Shown here: positions 21,467-25,219 of the stretch, one piece after another
Numbering within the stretch: position 1 is the stretch's first letter
How the letters are laid out: every line of letters begins with the position of its first letter
Assembly (NCBI GenBank): GCA_964352675.1
Contig: CAYGSN010000029.1
Coordinates: 1 to 25,219, forward strand
Direction of reading: 5' to 3'
From: CAYGSN01 sp964352675
GTDB taxonomy: Bacteria; Pseudomonadota; Alphaproteobacteria; Micavibrionales; Micavibrionaceae
DNA length: 25,219 nucleotides
Notes under the pieces: generated by a model
Seen by the model: the letters and a program-made list of their open reading frames with translations, nothing else
Database searches by the model: none
Told to the model about the DNA's origin: nothing
Made by a program: the position numbers and the translations under genes

Positions 21467-22737
21467 TATTTATCTCTCACAACCTTCTCAACCCCGCCCA
21501 TATAGGGCTTCAGGACCTCTGGCACCACAACCCCGCCATCGGCTGGATCGTAATAATTCTCCATCACCGCAATCAGCGCACGCCCCACCGCAACACCGGA
21601 GCCGTTGAGCGTATGGACGAACACGTTCTTTCCATCCGCACTTTTATATCTGGCATTCATCCGCCGCGCCTGAAAATCGCCGCAATTGGAAACACTTGAA
21701 ATCTCCCGATACGCCTCCTGCCCCGGCAGCCAGACTTCAAGATCATAGGTCTTGCGCGCGCCAAACCCCGTATCGCCGCTGCACAGCATGACCGTGCGAA
21801 ACGGCAATTCCAGCTTTTTGAGAATGGTTTCGGCGCAACCTACCATACGCTCATGCTCAGCCGCACTCTCTTCCGGCTTCACGATGCTCACCATCTCGAC
21901 CTTATAAAACTGATGCTGACGCAACATTCCGCGCGTGTCCCTGCCCGCCGCGCCCGCCTCCTGCCGGAAACATGGCGTATAGGCCGTATAGCGTCTGGGC
22001 AGGTAATCCGCCTCAACAATACTGTCCGCCACAATATTGGTCAGAGGTACTTCGGCGGTGGGCAAAAGCCAATCTCCCCGCGTAGTCCGGAACTGATCCT
22101 CCGCAAATTTTGGCAACTGCCCCGTTCCAAACATAGCCTCATCGCGGATCATTAGCGGCGGCGAGCATTCCGTATAGCCATGCTCACTCGTATGCACATC
22201 CAGCATAAATTGCGCCAGCGCGCGTTCCAGCCTTGCCAGCCCGCCGCTCAGCAACGTAAAGCGCGCGCCAGACATTTTTGCCGCCGTTTCAAAATCCATC
22301 ATCCCCAGCGCCTCGCCGATCTCGGCATGGTCCGGGCCTTTAGCGACCTTAATATCACCCCAAACGCTCACCTCAACATTGCCGCTTTCATCCGCCCCGT
22401 CCGGCACATCATCGGCCAGAATGTTCGGCAGGCCCGCCAGATGCTGGTTCAGGCTTTCCGCCAGCGTCCGCTCACGCTCCTCCAGCGCCGCCATCTGGCT
22501 CTTCAGCGCCGCAACTTCATCCATGATAGCCTGTGCATCACCGCCAGATTTCTTGATCTCGCCAATTTTCTGGGATTTTTCATTACGCTGCGCCTGCACC
22601 TCCTGCAACTGCGTCTGCAGCGCCCGGCGCTCCTCATCCATTTTCAGGATCGCACCCGACTGCGCCCCCAACCCCCGGCGCGCCATCGCCGCATCAAAAT
22701 CCGCCGCATTATCCCGTATATATTTTATGTCGTGCAT
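21466..22737 (-). CDS. serS: Serine-tRNA ligase
   Basis: The enzyme charges tRNA-Ser and, for selenocysteine users, tRNA-Sec. The 423-aa protein begins with MHDIKYIRDNAADFDAAMARRG and a long N-terminal coiled-coil arm (about 30-105) that contacts the tRNA. The class II catalytic core follows with motif 2 in RQEAGAAGRDTRGMLRQHQF and motif 3 in GSGVAVGRALIAVMENY, plus the serine pocket SNCGDFQARR. AAAGGT precedes the ATG at 22737. It heads the minus-strand series serS, small membrane protein, pcm, NlpD-like and is divergent from the formylglutamate amidohydrolase gene with 77 bases between the starts. Confidence 0.98.
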   Translation of the reverse strand: MHDIKYIRDNAADFDAAMARRGLGAQSGAILKMDEERRALQTQLQEVQAQRNEKSQKIGEIKKSGGDAQAIMDEVAALKSQMAALEERERTLAESLNQHLAGLPNILADDVPDGADESGNVEVSVWGDIKVAKGPDHAEIGEALGMMDFETAAKMSGARFTLLSGGLARLERALAQFMLDVHTSEHGYTECSPPLMIRDEAMFGTGQLPKFAEDQFRTTRGDWLLPTAEVPLTNIVADSIVEADYLPRRYTAYTPCFRQEAGAAGRDTRGMLRQHQFYKVEMVSIVKPEESAAEHERMVGCAETILKKLELPFRTVMLCSGDTGFGARKTYDLEVWLPGQEAYREISSVSNCGDFQARRMNARYKSADGKNVFVHTLNGSGVAVGRALIAVMENYYDPADGGVVVPEVLKPYMGGVEKVVRDK

Positions 22738-22814
22738 GTTTTGACCTTTTGCCGTTTTCGTTTATGTTTGTTTCATAATGATTTACACATTCTCAAGGGG
22801 TGTACACAAGGCTT

Positions 22815-23690
22815 ATGAGTGAAATTTTCTCTGTTTTCCGTCCGCAAAACATGCTGCCTATCATCTACGATTCCCCCCATAGCGGCACGCACTACCCCGA
22901 AGATTTCAACTATGCCTGCGATCTTCACATTCTGCGCAGCGCCGAAGACACCTATGTGGACGATTTGTTTGCTGGCGCCTCCAATCATGGCGCCGCCCTC
23001 CTCACCGCCCATTTCCCCCGCAGCTATATCGACGTTAATCGCGCCGCAGATGATATCGACCCAAATTTGCTTGAACATGACTGGCCGGGTGGAAACATCA
23101 ACCCCACCTCCCGCTCGGATGCCGGCATCGGGCTCCTCCGCCGCCTGGTAAAACCCGGCGCACCTGTTTATGATCGCACCCTGTCCCCTCAGGAAATCCA
23201 ACACCGCATCAAAAATTACTACCACCCCTATCATAACGCCCTCGCGCAGCTTATTGATGAGGCGCATTATCGATACGGCAAGGTCTGGCATATTAACTGC
23301 CACTCCATGCCGGCAAGTAGCGCCACACCGAAACGCGCCATCGGTCTTGTGGGGTATGAGGGTAAACCATGCGACTTTGTCCTCGGCAATCGTGACGGAA
23401 CCAGCTGCGATATCGGCTTCACCCATGCCTTACGAAATTTTCTGAAAAAGCTTGGATATGTCGTTGGAATCAATGACCCTTTTAAAGGTGTAGAACTCAT
23501 TAAGCGGTATTCAAATCCCGCCCGTGGCCGCCACTCCATTCAACTTGAAATCAACAAAGCGCTCTATATGAATGAAGAGACATTCGAGAAGAATTCAAAT
23601 TACGATACGTTAAGACGCGATATTGAAAAGCTGATGGAATTCATCGCGACTTACACACGCGCGCAGCTGACGGATCTCGCTGCGGATTAA
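22815..23690 (+). CDS. N-formylglutamate amidohydrolase family protein
   Basis: The enzyme class releases formate and glutamate from N-formylglutamate, the last step of one histidine-degradation route. The 291-aa protein has the family blocks YDSPHSGTHYP, YIDVNRAADDID, INCHSMPA, NDPFKGVELI and RHSIQLEINKALYM. These include the histidine and acidic residues expected at the metal site. No hut genes are adjacent, so a role in histidine breakdown is only possible, and the substrate may be another N-formyl or acyl amino acid. The ATG at 22815 has AAGG 3 bases away; an in-frame GTG at 22800 is an alternative. Its last 50 bases overlap lipB in the opposite direction. Confidence 0.9.
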   Translation: MSEIFSVFRPQNMLPIIYDSPHSGTHYPEDFNYACDLHILRSAEDTYVDDLFAGASNHGAALLTAHFPRSYIDVNRAADDIDPNLLEHDWPGGNINPTSRSDAGIGLLRRLVKPGAPVYDRTLSPQEIQHRIKNYYHPYHNALAQLIDEAHYRYGKVWHINCHSMPASSATPKRAIGLVGYEGKPCDFVLGNRDGTSCDIGFTHALRNFLKKLGYVVGINDPFKGVELIKRYSNPARGRHSIQLEINKALYMNEETFEKNSNYDTLRRDIEKLMEFIATYTRAQLTDLAAD

Positions 23691-24312
23691 AAACCTCACC
23701 CCAAACCGCCTGCAAAGCCTTATCCACCACATCCATCGCAACATCCACGCCCAAATCCCGCAGCGATGTCACCCCAGCATCGCTAATCCCGCACGGAACA
23801 ATCCCCTCAAAATGCGACATATCCGGGCTCACATTGATCGAAATCCCATGCAGTGTGACCCAGCGGCGAATACGCACGCCGAGGGCAGCGATTTTCTTAT
23901 CGCCCTCATCCGTGGAAGCCCAAATCCCGACACGGCCCTCGCGCCGCTCGCCTGTAATCCCAAAATGCTCCAGCGTCTTGATGATCCAGCTCTCTAAATC
24001 ATGCACATAGCATTTTACATCGGGCTTGCTCTGCCGCTCCCGTAAATTCAGCATCACATACCCCACGCGCTGCCCCGGCCCATGATATGTATATTGCCCG
24101 CCCCGCCCGGTTTTATGCACAGGAAAACGCGCCTGCAACAAATCATGTGCCTTCGCGCTGGTTCCCGCCGTATAAAGCGGCGGGTGCTCCAGCAGCCACA
24201 CGCACTCCGCCGCGCTGCCCTCATGAATGCCTGCCACGCGCTCATCCATGAATTCCAGCGCATCTTCATACGCAACCGGCTCTGTGCTGATTTTCCACTC
24301 AACCATACTCAT
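23641..24312 (-). CDS. lipB: Octanoyltransferase LipB
   Basis: LipB moves octanoyl groups from acyl carrier protein to lipoyl domains of 2-oxoacid dehydrogenases and the glycine cleavage system, the first step of lipoate assembly. With the start at 24312 the protein has 223 aa and contains LLEHPPLYTAGTSA, RGGQYTYHGPGQRVGY (69-85), the catalytic K140 in KKIAALGVRI and C174 in GIVPCGI. The family usually reads RGGDVTYHGPGQ; the Q here is a small change. A longer frame opens at 24384, but its added residues (KRLSHCTAAILCAS) have no family counterpart and overlap the promoter of the tRNA. ATG at 24306 is a third option. No strong ribosome binding site marks any of them. The 3' end overlaps the amidohydrolase gene by 50 bases. 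Confidence 0.95.
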   Translation of the reverse strand: MSMVEWKISTEPVAYEDALEFMDERVAGIHEGSAAECVWLLEHPPLYTAGTSAKAHDLLQARFPVHKTGRGGQYTYHGPGQRVGYVMLNLRERQSKPDVKCYVHDLESWIIKTLEHFGITGERREGRVGIWASTDEGDKKIAALGVRIRRWVTLHGISINVSPDMSHFEGIVPCGISDAGVTSLRDLGVDVAMDVVDKALQAVWGEVFNPQRDPSAARVCKSR

Positions 24313-24355
24313 TCTGCTAGCACATAAAATTGCCGCAGTGCAATGCGAAAGCCGC

Positions 24356-24384
24356 TTGCCACTGGGTGTTTCATTTGGTATCAA
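24356..24384 (+). promoter_or_regulatory. Candidate promoter of tRNA-Leu
   Basis: TTGCCA (24356-24361) and TATCAA (24379-24384) are separated by 17 bases. The start point would be about 20 bases before the mature tRNA. Confidence 0.45.
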
Positions 24385-24412
24385 AACCGCTTCTGCGTAT
24401 GGTTTTTAGTGT

Positions 24413-24500
24413 GCGGCCGTGGCGGAATCGGTAGACGCGCAGCGTTGAGGTCGCTGTGGGAGTTAATCCCGTGGAGGTTCAAGTCCTCTCGGCCGCACCA
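24413..24500 (+). tRNA. tRNA-Leu (anticodon GAG)
   Basis: A complete cloverleaf can be drawn. The acceptor is GCGGCCG (24413-24419) with CGGCCGC (24490-24496), discriminator A and encoded CCA (24498-24500). The D-arm is GGCGGAATCGGTAGACGC. The anticodon stem is CAGCG/CGCTG with loop TTGAGGT, giving anticodon GAG at 24447-24449. A long class II variable arm with GGGA/TCCC pairing and a T-arm with TTCAAGT follow. The long variable arm and A discriminator confirm leucine. It reads CUC and CUU codons. It lies upstream of the malic enzyme gene in the same direction. Confidence 0.97.
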
Positions 24501-24564
24501 AACCAACCAAAAAGGCTTTCGGTAATTTTTAAGGTGTGATACCCCACGGAGAAACGGACAAACA

Positions 24565-25219
24565 ATGACAAAGTCAAAAACCAAAGACACGAAAAAAGAA
24601 GACGCCTTTCGCAAGAGCGCCCTTGAATACCACAAAGCCGACGGCAGGCCGGGCAAAATCGCGATCCGTGCAACAAAGCCGCTCTCCACACAAAATGACC
24701 TGGCGCTGGCCTATTCCCCCGGCGTTGCTGCGCCGTGTGAGGAAATCGCAAAAGACCCCCTGACCGCCTATGATTACACCTCAAAAGGAAACCTCGTGGC
24801 TGTAATCACTGACGGCACTGCCGTTCTGGGGTTGGGCAATATCGGGGCGCTGGCCGCCAAGCCCGTGATGGAAGGAAAATCGGTCCTGTTCAAAAAATTT
24901 GCCAATATCGATTCCATGGATATTGAAATCGATATGGATACCTGCACCACAGAAAACACACCGCGCGAGGAATATATTTCCAAATTCGTGGATATCGTTG
25001 CCTCTATGGAGCCGACCTTTGGCGGGATCAATCTGGAAGATATCAAGGCGCCTGAATGTTTTGAGATCGAACGCCGCCTGAAAGAGCGCATGAAAATTCC
25101 AGTCTTCCACGACGACCAACACGGCACAGCCATCATTGTAACCGCCGCCTTCCGCAATTGGATCGAATATTCCGGGCGCAAAATAAAGGACATCAAACTG
25201 GTGACCTCCGGCGCCGGAG
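24565..25219 (+). CDS. maeB: NADP-dependent malic enzyme, N-terminal part (runs off the window)
   Basis: Malic enzyme decarboxylates malate to pyruvate with formation of NADPH and feeds gluconeogenesis and lipid synthesis. The 218 complete codons begin MTKSKTKDTKKEDAFRKSAL and carry ALAYSPGVAAPCEEIA, VITDGTAVLGLGNIGALAA with the malate-site residues, KAPECFEIERRL, VFHDDQHGTAI with metal-binding aspartates, and the beginning of the NADP Rossmann motif SGAG at the window edge. This is the MaeB-type bacterial form, which usually has a phosphotransacetylase-like C-terminal domain; that part lies outside. A purine-rich stretch (CGGAGAAACGGAC) precedes the ATG. The 64 bases between tRNA-Leu and the ATG show no clear terminator. 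Confidence 0.95.
   Translation, partial: MTKSKTKDTKKEDAFRKSALEYHKADGRPGKIAIRATKPLSTQNDLALAYSPGVAAPCEEIAKDPLTAYDYTSKGNLVAVITDGTAVLGLGNIGALAAKPVMEGKSVLFKKFANIDSMDIEIDMDTCTTENTPREEYISKFVDIVASMEPTFGGINLEDIKAPECFEIERRLKERMKIPVFHDDQHGTAIIVTAAFRNWIEYSGRKIKDIKLVTSGAG

Noticed and set aside
22180..22818. Plus-strand frame of 212 codons opposite serS
   Set aside because: Antisense to the coiled-coil arm of seryl-tRNA synthetase; rich in Arg, Leu and His as expected for a shadow frame.
1..25219. CRISPR arrays, insertion sequences, phage genes, defence or toxin-antitoxin systems
   Set aside because: No regularly spaced repeats, transposase or integrase motifs, or typical small convergent toxin-antitoxin pairs were seen on either strand.

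Overview
The window looks like a chromosomal segment of an alphaproteobacterium with medium GC and dense gene packing. The evidence is the gene content and order: a pcm, NlpD-like, yajC, secD, secF, Mth938-domain series next to serS, TrmFO of alphaproteobacterial type, a FdxA-type 7Fe ferredoxin, a thioredoxin-reductase-like ferredoxin-NADP reductase, LipB and a MaeB-type malic enzyme. I cannot name a genus from sequence alone. There are no transposases, phage genes, CRISPR arrays or rRNA genes. Neighbouring genes often face each other with only a few bases between their stop codons.

Left part (1-8.2 kb): the 3' end of coaBC overlaps dut. A small unknown gene (138 aa) lies antisense between dut and mutS. 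mutS is coupled by an ATGA overlap to a cysteine-synthase-family gene. A CheY-like receiver and an HPt protein form a small convergent phosphorelay pair without a kinase. A ferredoxin-NADP reductase (possibly leaderless) then faces an unknown secreted protein of 414 aa.

Middle part (8.2-14.4 kb): fdxA with a good promoter, a lipoprotein, a TerB-like protein, a secreted alpha-carbonic anhydrase with an unusual His/Glu/Gln-rich linker, and trmFO. trmFO carries an in-frame amber codon 33 codons before what looks like its original end. An AT-richer block follows with a coiled-coil unknown, a FecR-domain protein, a strong bidirectional terminator and an 85-aa unknown.

Right part (14.4-25.2 kb): on the minus strand, reading from serS leftwards, come serS, a small AT-rich membrane protein, pcm, an NlpD-like lipoprotein, yajC, secD, secF, an Mth938/NDUFAF3-like protein and, beyond sodB, an NDUFAF6-like squalene/phytoene synthase homologue. 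This is essentially the conserved alphaproteobacterial order. As I recall it, surE usually lies between serS and pcm; here that slot holds the AT-rich membrane protein. N-formylglutamate amidohydrolase (plus) and lipB (minus) overlap tail to tail. A tRNA-Leu(GAG) and the 5' part of a malic enzyme gene close the window.

Most of the window is housekeeping. I see no defence system or biosynthetic cluster. The observations most worth checking are the amber codon in trmFO, the foreign-looking gene in the presumed surE slot, the unknown secreted protein, the terminator embedded in the last codons of the NDUFAF6-like gene, and the two possibly leaderless genes.
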